NCBI GenBank assembly: GCA_022565635.1 | Contig: JAIUMH010000015.1 | Span: 1-33,176, forward strand | DNA: 33,176 nt | Direction of reading: 5' to 3' | Source: Flavobacteriaceae bacterium | GTDB lineage: Bacteria > Bacteroidota > Bacteroidia > Flavobacteriales > Flavobacteriaceae | Shown here: one piece after another, positions 14,137 through 22,460 of the stretch | Position numbering within the stretch: the stretch's first letter is position 1 | How the letters are laid out: every line of letters starts with the position of its first letter | Notes under the pieces: generated by a model | Databases searched by the model: none | What the model was told of the DNA's origin: nothing | What the model saw: the letters and a program-made list of their open reading frames with translations, nothing else | Made by a program: the position numbers and the translations under genes

Positions 14137-14835
14137 ATGCGCCAGAAAGAAATGACTCTTGATTCAAATTTAACTAAAATTCCTGTTTATTTTATGCCTG
14201 GAATGGCAGCTAATCCTTCAATTTTTGAATACATTCAATTGGATGAAGATGCTTTTGAAGTGTATTATTTATCTTGGAAAACACCCGTAAAAAGCGAATC
14301 ATTAGAAACTTATGCACTGCGAATGTGCCAAGAAATTGTGCGTCAAAATCCAGTGCTTATAGGGGTTTCTTTTGGTGGAATTTTAGTACAAGAAATGGCT
14401 AAATTAATCAGCGTGAAACGCCTTATTATTATTTCAAGTGTTAAGAGTTATGATGAATTACCTCATAGAATGAAGTTTGCTAGACAAACTAAGGCTTATA
14501 AAATATTACCAACAGGTATGGTTAATTACATTGATCAAATGGCCAATTTGCCTCTCGGGAATTCAGTTAAAAAACGAATTCAGCTTTATAAGAAATATAT
14601 GTTTGTAAGTGATAAATATTACTTAGATTGGTCAATTGAAAATATAGTCTGTTGGAAACAAAAAACACCTGAAAACGACCTTGTTCATATTCACGGAGAT
14701 AAAGACACGGTATTTCCTATTGAGCATATTAAAAATTGTATAATTGTCCCTGAAGGTACGCATATAATGATTATCAATAAATATAGATGGTTTAATAAGC
14801 ATCTTCCTAATATTATAAAAAATGGAAAAATTTAA
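14137..14835 (+). CDS. alpha/beta hydrolase family protein
   Basis: GVSFGGILVQEMA nucleophile elbow (GxSxG), HGDKDTVFP acid region, GTHIMI catalytic His region. Confidence 0.8.
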   Translation: MRQKEMTLDSNLTKIPVYFMPGMAANPSIFEYIQLDEDAFEVYYLSWKTPVKSESLETYALRMCQEIVRQNPVLIGVSFGGILVQEMAKLISVKRLIIISSVKSYDELPHRMKFARQTKAYKILPTGMVNYIDQMANLPLGNSVKKRIQLYKKYMFVSDKYYLDWSIENIVCWKQKTPENDLVHIHGDKDTVFPIEHIKNCIIVPEGTHIMIINKYRWFNKHLPNIIKNGKI

Positions 14836-15778
14836 AAATAACAATAAAAATTTAATTTTAGTGATTGGACTGGCAGTGGCGGGGGTTACTATAATGATCT
14901 CTTCCTTCGGTTTTACTTCAGACGGTGTTAAAAGCGAAGATGCCTCTGAAAAAATTGAAGCTACTGTTAAATCTCTTGAAATCCCTGCAAAGCTTAATTT
15001 CTCTGGAGAATCAGTACCGTTAGAAGACCCCGATGTTTTTGAACGATTAGATAGAGAGCTTCTAGTGAATACATATTGGCAATCTAATGCTATTATGTTG
15101 ATTAAAAGAGGGCATAAGTACTTTCCTATTATGGAACCTATTTTAGAAGAATATGGAGTTCCAGACGATTTTAAATTCTTAGCTTTGGCAGAAAGTGGCT
15201 TAATGCAAGTGGTTTCTCCGGCTGGAGCAACTGGTTTTTGGCAGTTAATGAAAGGAACTGCAAAAGAGTATGGATTAGAAGTAAATTCTAATGTTGATGA
15301 AAGATACAATATTGAGATAGCTACTCATGCAGCCTGTCAGTATTTACTTAAGTCTAAAGAGAAGTTTGGCTCTTGGACCTTAGCCGCAGCTGCCTATAAT
15401 GCTGGAAACTCTGGTATAATGAAGCAACAAAAAAGACAAGAAGTTGAAAATTATTATGATTTGCTGTTGGTTGAAGAAACCTCTAGATACGTTTTTAGAA
15501 TTTTAGCGCTTAAAGAATTGTATAATAACTATACAGCTTACGGTTTTGCAATTGATACTTCGCATTTTTATGCTCCTATAGAAACCAAGCCAGTTGTAGT
15601 AGATACAGCTGTAGAAAATTTAGCTGAGTTTGCTAAATCACATCAAATAAGTTACAAAACACTTAAGCGCTATAACCCGTGGTTAAGAGATAATTTTCTG
15701 ATTAATAACTCAGGAAAAGAATATGTTTTTCAACTGCCTATCTCTTCCAATTATCCTATTCATAGTCAAGCAGAGTAA
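14822..15778 (+). CDS. Lytic murein transglycosylase (SLT/MltD-like)
   Basis: SLT signature FLALAESGLMQVVSPAGATGFWQLMKGTA...AAAAYNAGNSGI, N-terminal TM/signal, C-terminal LysM-like segment. Overlaps the upstream gene by 14 nt. Confidence 0.88.
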   Translation: MEKFKNNNKNLILVIGLAVAGVTIMISSFGFTSDGVKSEDASEKIEATVKSLEIPAKLNFSGESVPLEDPDVFERLDRELLVNTYWQSNAIMLIKRGHKYFPIMEPILEEYGVPDDFKFLALAESGLMQVVSPAGATGFWQLMKGTAKEYGLEVNSNVDERYNIEIATHAACQYLLKSKEKFGSWTLAAAAYNAGNSGIMKQQKRQEVENYYDLLLVEETSRYVFRILALKELYNNYTAYGFAIDTSHFYAPIETKPVVVDTAVENLAEFAKSHQISYKTLKRYNPWLRDNFLINNSGKEYVFQLPISSNYPIHSQAE

Positions 15779-15801
15779 AGGCAAAAATAGTTATTCAACC
15801 T

Positions 15802-16503
15802 TTAATAGGTGAGCTTATTTTCATAATTCATAATAAGTTGTATATGGTTTTCAAAAACTTCTTTACAGTTTTCTATAGCCACTTCTTCATCTAGGTGTAG
15901 AGGATTTTGAATATTGGTTTGTATATGAAGTACTCGTTTATCACTACCTACAACAAATGTGGTAGGAATGCCAAAGGTGTGTTTAAGCATTTTGATTGTA
16001 GAGGAGTAGCGGTTGGTTAATTCATCTACATACAAGATTTCTATTTTTGAATTCAATTTCTTTGAATCTTTTCTAGCGTCTTGCTTGCTATCCCAATACA
16101 AAACCACAAAATCAATTTGTTTGTGAAAGTTCTTAGCTAAGTTGTTAAAGGCCTTTACCTCGCCTTTTGTGGGTATGCTCCAAGAAGCATAGCTTAAAAT
16201 AAGCATCGGTTTTTTATAATCATCTATATAACATTGTCCAGATTTTAAGCACTTTAAACTGAAGTTATCCATATAGCTTCCTACCATATACTCTTGAATA
16301 AATTTTTTAGCTAGTGCTTCCGCCTCTTCATATCTGCCAGCATTTTCAATTTGTTCAATTTTTTTGATGTGTGTTTTATAATGACCTCTAATTTGTTCAG
16401 AAAAAAAGACCTTAGCCTCATAATCTTGCTCTTGACTTAATTGAGCATAAAATGAAGAATTTATAAAATAAAATAGGAATGCTATGAGTAACTTTCTTAC
16501 CAA
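15802..16503 (-). CDS. Secreted thioredoxin-fold (TlpA-like) protein lacking the CxxC motif
   Basis: N-terminal signal (MVRKLLIAFLFYFINSSFYAQ, apparent TTG start). Thioredoxin-like ILSYASWSIPTKGEV...FGIPTTFVVG with SIPT where CxxC is expected. Confidence 0.65.
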   Translation of the reverse strand: MVRKLLIAFLFYFINSSFYAQLSQEQDYEAKVFFSEQIRGHYKTHIKKIEQIENAGRYEEAEALAKKFIQEYMVGSYMDNFSLKCLKSGQCYIDDYKKPMLILSYASWSIPTKGEVKAFNNLAKNFHKQIDFVVLYWDSKQDARKDSKKLNSKIEILYVDELTNRYSSTIKMLKHTFGIPTTFVVGSDKRVLHIQTNIQNPLHLDEEVAIENCKEVFENHIQLIMNYENKLTY

Positions 16504-16545
16504 ATTTGTTTTGTTTTTTATAAAATTATAAAAAACAAAACAAAT
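16504..16545. repeat. Perfect 20-bp inverted repeat with 2-nt centre
   Basis: atttgttttgttttttataa-aa-ttataaaaaacaaaacaaat. It directly abuts the start of the 15802..16503 (-) gene. Confidence 0.85.
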
Positions 16546-16576
16546 AAGTCGATTTCTATTAGAGAAATCGACTTAT
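16544..16576 (-). terminator. Rho-independent terminator of the TPR gene (- strand)
   Basis: Perfect 14-bp stem ataagtcgatttct / agaaatcgacttat with 5-nt loop. On the - strand it is followed by TTTGTTTTGTTTTTT. Confidence 0.85.
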
Positions 16577-16602
16577 AAATAAGAAAAACATATTTTTTTG
16601 TG

Positions 16603-17118
16603 TTAAATCTTCTTCATTTGTTGCTTGATCATGCGTATTTGATCTTTCAGCATACCGTGTTTATCTAACTTATTAGCTTCTTTTAAAAGGATTTGAGCCT
16701 CTCTTTTTCTTCTTTTAGACATAGCAATACCCGCTAAATTTAATTTGGCCATTGCTAAATCTTGATCCATAGATAAACCTAACTTAATGGCTTTTTTAAA
16801 ATATTTTTCTGCTTTGGTCATGTTTTCTTGAGAGTACATTAACCCATGCAAATAATGATAATACCCTTGCTGTTTTTGGGTGAGTGCCGTTTCAGGGTTT
16901 TTAATTTTATCTAACCATTGTTTAGCTCCAGGAAAGTCTTGCTTGCGCAACTTCCAAAAAGCCAATAAAATGAACTCGTTTTTGAAATACAACAGAATGA
17001 AAATACTTGAGAATAAAAGCAACGATATACCGTTACCAATGTTTACCAACGTAAATTGATAAATAGCATAAGCTATAATTAAACCAGCTAAAATTAATTT
17101 GAATATTTTGTTGTACAT
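16603..17118 (-). CDS. Membrane-anchored TPR-type protein of unknown function
   Basis: Two N-terminal hydrophobic segments, then TPR-like helices (GYYHYLHGLMYSQENMTKAEKYFKKAIKLGLS...AKLNLAGIAMSKRRKREAQILLKEA). Confidence 0.65.
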   Translation of the reverse strand: MYNKIFKLILAGLIIAYAIYQFTLVNIGNGISLLLFSSIFILLYFKNEFILLAFWKLRKQDFPGAKQWLDKIKNPETALTQKQQGYYHYLHGLMYSQENMTKAEKYFKKAIKLGLSMDQDLAMAKLNLAGIAMSKRRKREAQILLKEANKLDKHGMLKDQIRMIKQQMKKI

Positions 17119-17181
17119 CTGTATGATTATTTAGAGTTTGCAAACTTACAAAAAATACTATAAAAATCTTTGGTATTTTTA

Positions 17182-17211
17182 TTGCTTCAATAAAAACTTA
17201 TTGTATATTTG
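17182..17211 (+). promoter_or_regulatory. Putative promoter of rpmH
   Basis: TTG (17182-17184), 19-nt spacer, TATATTTG (17204-17211), which fits the Bacteroidetes consensus. Confidence 0.65.
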
Positions 17212-17253
17212 CAACCGATTTAAACAGAACAAAACACACTAAAGATATTTGAA

Positions 17254-17415
17254 ATGAAAAGAACCTTTCAACCATCAAAGACTAAGAGAAGAAACAAGCA
17301 CGGATTTAGAGAAAGAATGGCCAGTGCAAACGGCAGAAAAGTTTTGTCTAGAAGAAGAGCTAAAGGAAGAAAGAAACTTAGTGTTTCTACTGAAGCTAGT
17401 TTACGTAGAAAATAA
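17254..17415 (+). CDS. rpmH: 50S ribosomal protein L34
   Basis: Short ORF absent from the track, translated by eye: [53 protein letters not shown]. Canonical L34 sequence. Confidence 0.97.
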   Translation: MKRTFQPSKTKRRNKHGFRERMASANGRKVLSRRRAKGRKKLSVSTEASLRRK

Positions 17416-17444
17416 TATGATTCTCCATTAAACATATTTATTAA

Positions 17445-17477
17445 AAGGTGTTACTTTAACAGTAGCACCTTTTTTTT
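17445..17477 (+). terminator. Rho-independent terminator between rpmH and carB
   Basis: aaggtgttact / agtagcacctt stem, ttaac loop, followed by a T run. Confidence 0.85.
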
Positions 17478-17502
17478 ATACCATCACTAAATACCCTTTA
17501 TC

Positions 17503-20355
17503 ATGCCTAAAAACAATAACTTAAAATCTATATTACTCATTGGCTCAGGCCCTATTGTTATTGGTCAAGCTTGTGAGTTTGATTATTCTGGTTCTCAATC
17601 TTTAAGATCGCTTAGAGAAGATGGAGTAGAAACCATCTTAATCAATTCTAATCCTGCTACCATTATGACCGACCCAAGTATGGCCGATCATGTGTACTTA
17701 AAGCCCTTAACCACAAAATCTATTATTGAGATTCTGAAAAAACACCCCAATATTGATGCTGTTTTACCTACTATGGGTGGACAAACAGCCCTGAATTTAT
17801 GCATTGAAGCAGATGATAAAGGAATTTGGGAAGATTTTGGTGTGAAAATTATTGGTGTAGATATTGACGCCATTAATATTACTGAAGATCGTGAAAAATT
17901 TAGGTTATTAATGGAAAAAATTGGAGTTCCCGTAGCTCCTTCCAAAACGGTAACTTCTTTCTTACAGGGCAAAGAAGTAGCTCAAGAATTTGGTTTTCCT
18001 CTTGTAATTCGCGCTTCTTTTACTCTTGGTGGTACCGGTGCTTCTTTTGTACACTCAGAAGATGAATTTGATGAGCTATTAACGCGTGGTTTAGAAGCTT
18101 CACCAATTCATGAGGTTTTAATTGATAAAGCGCTCTTAGGTTGGAAAGAATACGAATTAGAATTACTTCGCGATGCTAATGATAACGTGGCTATTATTTG
18201 TAGCATTGAAAATATGGACCCCATGGGGATTCATACTGGAGATTCTATTACTGTTGCTCCAGCAATGACGTTAAGTGACCGTACTTACCAAAAAATGCGT
18301 GACTTGGCTATAAAAATGATGCGTAGTATAGGTGATTTTGCAGGCGGATGTAACGTGCAATTTGCCGTAAGCCCTGATGAAAATGAAGATATTATAGCCA
18401 TAGAAATCAACCCTCGTGTTTCTCGTTCATCTGCATTGGCTTCAAAAGCAACCGGTTACCCAATTGCTAAAATTGCTACTAAATTAGCAATGGGGTATCA
18501 CTTAGATGAATTAGATAACCAAATTACTAAAACTACATCAGCCTTTTTTGAGCCTAGTTTAGACTATGTAATTGTAAAAATACCTCGTTGGAATTTTGAT
18601 AAATTTGAAGGTTCAGATAGAACTTTAGGGCTTCAAATGAAATCGGTTGGTGAAGTAATGGGTATTGGTCGTTCGTTTCAAGAAGCCTTGCACAAAGCTA
18701 CTCAGTCGCTAGAAATTAAAAGAAATGGGCTAGGAGCTGACGGAAAAAGCTATACAGATTATGAGCAAATCATCAGTAAATTAACCCATGCTAGTTGGGA
18801 CCGCGTTTTCGTAATTTATGATGCCATTCAATTAGGTATTCCGTTGAGTAGAATTCATGAAATTACCAAAATTGATATGTGGTTCTTGAAACAGTACGAA
18901 GAACTATTTCAGCTTGAAAAAGAAATTAGCAAATTTACTATAGATACTATTGAAAAAGACTTGCTTTTAGAAGCGAAACAAAAAGGTTTTGCAGATAGAC
19001 AAATTGCGCATATGCTTAAATGCTTAGAAAGCCAAGTCTATAACAAAAGAGAAGAATTTCAAATTAATCGAGTTTATAAATTAGTAGATACCTGTGCAGC
19101 CGAGTTTGAAGCCAAAACTCCTTATTATTATTCTACCTTTGAAGCAGCATACCAAGCTAAAGATGGTAGCCTAATTCAACACAACGAAAGTGAAGTTTCA
19201 AACAAAAAGAAAATTGTTGTTCTAGGTTCTGGCCCTAACCGAATTGGGCAAGGAATTGAATTTGATTATTGTTGTGTGCATGGTGTTCTAGCGGCTAAAG
19301 AATGTGGCTATGAAACCATTATGATCAACTGTAACCCAGAAACAGTTTCAACCGATTTTGATACTTCAGATAAACTTTATTTTGAACCCGTTTTCTGGGA
19401 ACATATTTACGATATCATTCGCCACGAAAAGCCCGAAGGAGTGATTGTTCAATTGGGTGGTCAGACCGCCTTAAAATTAGCTGAAAAATTAAGTAGATAC
19501 GGCATTAAAATTTTAGGAACCAGCTATGAAGCTTTAGATTTAGCAGAAGACCGCGGAAGCTTTTCTAAATTATTACAAGAAAACAACATACCTTATCCTG
19601 AGTTTGGTGTTGCAGAAACCGCAGAAGAAGCACTTCAACTTGCTGATGAACTTGATTTTCCTATCCTTGTAAGACCTTCTTACGTTTTGGGTGGGCAAGG
19701 AATGAAAATTGTCATCAATAAAAAAGAACTTGAAGCACACGTTGTAGATTTACTTAGAAAAATACCGAATAACAAGTTGCTTTTAGATCATTATTTAGAC
19801 GGTGCAATTGAGGCAGAAGCAGATGCCATTTGTGATGGTGAAGATGTTTACATTATAGGCATCATGGAGCATATAGAACCCTGCGGAGTGCATTCTGGAG
19901 ATTCAAACGCTACCTTACCTCCCTTTAATTTGGGAGACTTGGTTTTGCAGCAAATTAAAGATCATACCAAAAAAATAGCATTAGCACTAAACACCGTTGG
20001 TCTAATCAATATACAATTTGCTATTAAGGACGACAACGTATTTATTATTGAAGCCAACCCAAGAGCCTCTAGAACCGTTCCTTTTATTGCTAAAGCCTAT
20101 GGTGAACCTTATGTAAATTACGCCACCAAAGTAATGCTAGGAGAGAAAAAAGTAAAAGACTTTAATTTTCAACCCAAATTAGAAGGATACGCCATTAAAC
20201 AACCCGTGTTTTCCTTTGATAAATTCCATAACGTTAATAAACAATTAGGCCCAGAAATGAAAAGTACGGGAGAAAGCATCCTCTTTATAGATAGCCTAAA
20301 AGATGATGAATTCTACAATCTTTACACAAGACGAAAAATGTACTTAAGTAAATAA
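17503..20355 (+). CDS. carB: Carbamoyl-phosphate synthase large subunit
   Basis: 950 aa with duplicated ATP-grasp halves: LLIGSGPIVIGQACEFDYSGSQ and VVLGSGPNRIGQGIEFDYCCVH; GGQTALNL; EINPRVSRSSALASKATGYPIA. Confidence 0.97.
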   Translation: MPKNNNLKSILLIGSGPIVIGQACEFDYSGSQSLRSLREDGVETILINSNPATIMTDPSMADHVYLKPLTTKSIIEILKKHPNIDAVLPTMGGQTALNLCIEADDKGIWEDFGVKIIGVDIDAINITEDREKFRLLMEKIGVPVAPSKTVTSFLQGKEVAQEFGFPLVIRASFTLGGTGASFVHSEDEFDELLTRGLEASPIHEVLIDKALLGWKEYELELLRDANDNVAIICSIENMDPMGIHTGDSITVAPAMTLSDRTYQKMRDLAIKMMRSIGDFAGGCNVQFAVSPDENEDIIAIEINPRVSRSSALASKATGYPIAKIATKLAMGYHLDELDNQITKTTSAFFEPSLDYVIVKIPRWNFDKFEGSDRTLGLQMKSVGEVMGIGRSFQEALHKATQSLEIKRNGLGADGKSYTDYEQIISKLTHASWDRVFVIYDAIQLGIPLSRIHEITKIDMWFLKQYEELFQLEKEISKFTIDTIEKDLLLEAKQKGFADRQIAHMLKCLESQVYNKREEFQINRVYKLVDTCAAEFEAKTPYYYSTFEAAYQAKDGSLIQHNESEVSNKKKIVVLGSGPNRIGQGIEFDYCCVHGVLAAKECGYETIMINCNPETVSTDFDTSDKLYFEPVFWEHIYDIIRHEKPEGVIVQLGGQTALKLAEKLSRYGIKILGTSYEALDLAEDRGSFSKLLQENNIPYPEFGVAETAEEALQLADELDFPILVRPSYVLGGQGMKIVINKKELEAHVVDLLRKIPNNKLLLDHYLDGAIEAEADAICDGEDVYIIGIMEHIEPCGVHSGDSNATLPPFNLGDLVLQQIKDHTKKIALALNTVGLINIQFAIKDDNVFIIEANPRASRTVPFIAKAYGEPYVNYATKVMLGEKKVKDFNFQPKLEGYAIKQPVFSFDKFHNVNKQLGPEMKSTGESILFIDSLKDDEFYNLYTRRKMYLSK

Positions 20356-20361
20356 ATTATT

Positions 20362-20405
20362 CCAATCAACCTACTTTTTCAATACTCAGCAAGTAGGTTG
20401 GTTGG
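20362..20405 (+). terminator. Strong hairpin downstream of carB (terminator or processing structure)
   Basis: 15-bp stem ccaatcaacctactt / aagtaggttggttgg (one G-T pair). The T run comes only about 16 nt later, so terminator function is uncertain. Confidence 0.5.
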
Positions 20406-20430
20406 TTATAAAGTTACAGGATTTTTTTTT

Positions 20431-20582
20431 TGAAGCCAAGAACCCGCTTTCCGCTTCAAATCCGCAACCCAAATGCAAGTTGGTTAAGTGTATTCAAGAG
20501 CTTCCTACCGGTCGCTTTTCATTACACAAACCAACTAAGCCTTTGCGTTTTACGGGTTTTTCACTTCAATCGGGGCTAAGAA
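20431..20582 (+). ncRNA. Candidate structured intergenic element (possible Bacteroidetes Flavo-1-like or repeat element)
   Basis: Nested complementary segments: AACCCG/CGGGTT, GCAA/TTGC, GTTGGTT/AACCAAC, GTGTA/TACAC. End motifs ACCCGCTTTCCGCTTCAAATCC and TTCACTTCAATCGGGGCTAAG recall a recurrent flavobacterial intergenic motif, from memory only. Confidence 0.4.
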
Positions 20583-20745
20583 AAAACGTATCTAACTTAT
20601 ATTTTCAAAATTAATTGATTACTTCAACTATACTTGCGGTACCAATTTAATTGTTTAATGTCAATGATAAAGCGAAAATAGCGGTATTAGCTGGTTAAAT
20701 AAGTGAAATTAAAACTTGTTCTAGTTGTTCAATTTTTTTACTATT

Positions 20746-22326
20746 TTATGAGTTTAAAGACGCCTTTACAGCCCTAGCACATTTCTCTCCATCAATGGCG
20801 GCAGATACAATTCCACCGGCATATCCAGCACCTTCACCACAAGGAAACAAACCTTTAATGTCTGGGTGTTGTAGGCTCTCATGGTCTCGGGGAATTCTAA
20901 CTGGAGAGGAAGTTCTTGATTCGGTTGCTAAAATTATTGCATCAGGATGCAAATAGCCTTTCATTTTTTTTCCAAAATCAACAAAAGCAGCACGTAAGCG
21001 TTCTGTGATTAAGGATGGAAATATAGCATCCATTTTTACAGAGACAATTCCTGGTTGATAAGAACAATCAGGCAAATTAACCGATTTCTTTTTTTGAATA
21101 AAGTCAACTATACGTTGGGCGGGTGCTTTTTGAGTTTTTCCTGCCAATTGCCAGCATCTTTGTTCAATTTCTTGCTGGAACTCAAGACCACGCAATGGGT
21201 TGTTTTTATTGCTATAGCCTAATATTTCATCATCAATAGTGGTAACAATACCACTGTTTGCAAATGGATTGTTTCGTTTTGAAGGAGACCACCCATTGGT
21301 AACAATTTCACCAGGAGTTGTGGCACATGGTGCTATAATTCCACCAGGACACATACAAAAGGAATATACTCCTTTACCCTTTACCTGAGTAACTAAACTG
21401 TAGGAAGCTGGAGGTAAATAGGACGGTCTTTCTGGATTTTTATATTGAATTTGATCTATTAACTGCTGTGGATGTTCGGCACGAACACCAAGTGCAAAAG
21501 TTTTAAACTCAATAGCAATATGTTGATGATGTAAGGTTCTAAAAACATCTCTAGCTGAATGCCCTGTGGCAAGAATAACAGAATTTGTTGGAATTGTTTT
21601 CTGTTTCTTTTGATGACTAACCTCAACTGCTTGTATCTTGTTTTTATCTAAAATGAACCCTGTAAACTGTGTTTCAAAATGAATTTCTCCACCGGAAGCT
21701 AAAATTTGTTCGCGGATTGCGGCAATGATTTTAGGAAGCTTATTAGTGCCAATGTGCGGGTGAGCATCAACCATAATGTTTTGGTCTGCTCCAAAGTTTA
21801 CAAATACTTCTAAAATTTTTTGAATACTGCCTCGCTTGCCAGAGCGAGTATACAATTTTCCATCAGAGTACGTTCCTGCTCCACCTTCACCAAAACAGTA
21901 GTTAGAGTTTTCATCAACAAGATGTTCTTTGTGAATTTTAGCCAAATCTCTTCTTCGGCTTCTCACATCTTTTCCACGTTCAATTAGCAGCGGTTGAATT
22001 CCTAATTCAATGAGTTGTAAAGCGGCAAAAATACCTGCCGGTCCAGCTCCAATAATCACTGTTTTTGGGGCTTCAGCCGGAAGAACAGGATAGACTTTAG
22101 AAAAAGACGGGGTTTTAATTTTTGGAGTTCCAGCCAAAGAATAAGCAACTCTTAATTGAAAGTATATAACCTTAGAACGCGCATCTATAGAGCGTTTAAG
22201 TACTTTAAAAGATTTAATTTCTTCGCTTTTTATTTGTAATTTTTTACTGAGGTATTTGAGCAGGATATGTTTTGTCTCTATTTCAGAGGCAGGTATGCGT
22301 AAATCAGTAACAAGTGGAGTTTTCAA
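20746..22326 (-). CDS. FAD-dependent oxidoreductase/dehydrogenase (COG2509-like)
   Basis: TVIIGAGPAGIFAALQLIELGIQPLLIERG Rossmann motif; CFGEGGAGTYSDGKLYTR; CPGGIIAPC; GLFPCGEGAGYAGGIVSAAIDG. Confidence 0.88.
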   Translation of the reverse strand: MKTPLVTDLRIPASEIETKHILLKYLSKKLQIKSEEIKSFKVLKRSIDARSKVIYFQLRVAYSLAGTPKIKTPSFSKVYPVLPAEAPKTVIIGAGPAGIFAALQLIELGIQPLLIERGKDVRSRRRDLAKIHKEHLVDENSNYCFGEGGAGTYSDGKLYTRSGKRGSIQKILEVFVNFGADQNIMVDAHPHIGTNKLPKIIAAIREQILASGGEIHFETQFTGFILDKNKIQAVEVSHQKKQKTIPTNSVILATGHSARDVFRTLHHQHIAIEFKTFALGVRAEHPQQLIDQIQYKNPERPSYLPPASYSLVTQVKGKGVYSFCMCPGGIIAPCATTPGEIVTNGWSPSKRNNPFANSGIVTTIDDEILGYSNKNNPLRGLEFQQEIEQRCWQLAGKTQKAPAQRIVDFIQKKKSVNLPDCSYQPGIVSVKMDAIFPSLITERLRAAFVDFGKKMKGYLHPDAIILATESRTSSPVRIPRDHESLQHPDIKGLFPCGEGAGYAGGIVSAAIDGEKCARAVKASLNS

Positions 22327-22460
22327 AAAATTCGATTTTAAAAGAACAAAGATAAACTAAATTCACTTGGTTTACTTTTTTTAGACTAAAAACAAATGGA
22401 GGTATTTACTTAGTTTTTAGTCATCAATTTGAACGTGTTTGTTGTCTAACAGGCATAAAT

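Noticed and set aside
14632-15309. 225-aa - strand ORF antisense to the hydrolase and transglycosylase genes
   Set aside because: Low-complexity Ser/Leu-rich translation with no recognisable motif, fully opposite two well-supported genes. Typical antisense artefact.
20402-20614. 70-aa + strand ORF downstream of carB
   Set aside because: Overlaps the structured, internally complementary intergenic element. No convincing start context or domain.
20620-20700. gcggtac / gcggtat short repeats in the carB-FAD gene intergenic space
   Set aside because: Only 6-7 bp shared, consistent with chance in AT-rich DNA.
22384-22422. gactaaaaac...gtttttagtc inverted repeat downstream of the DUF58 gene
   Set aside because: Perfect 10-bp arms but a 19-nt loop and no proper 3' T tract on the - strand. 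I could not support a terminator or other specific function.
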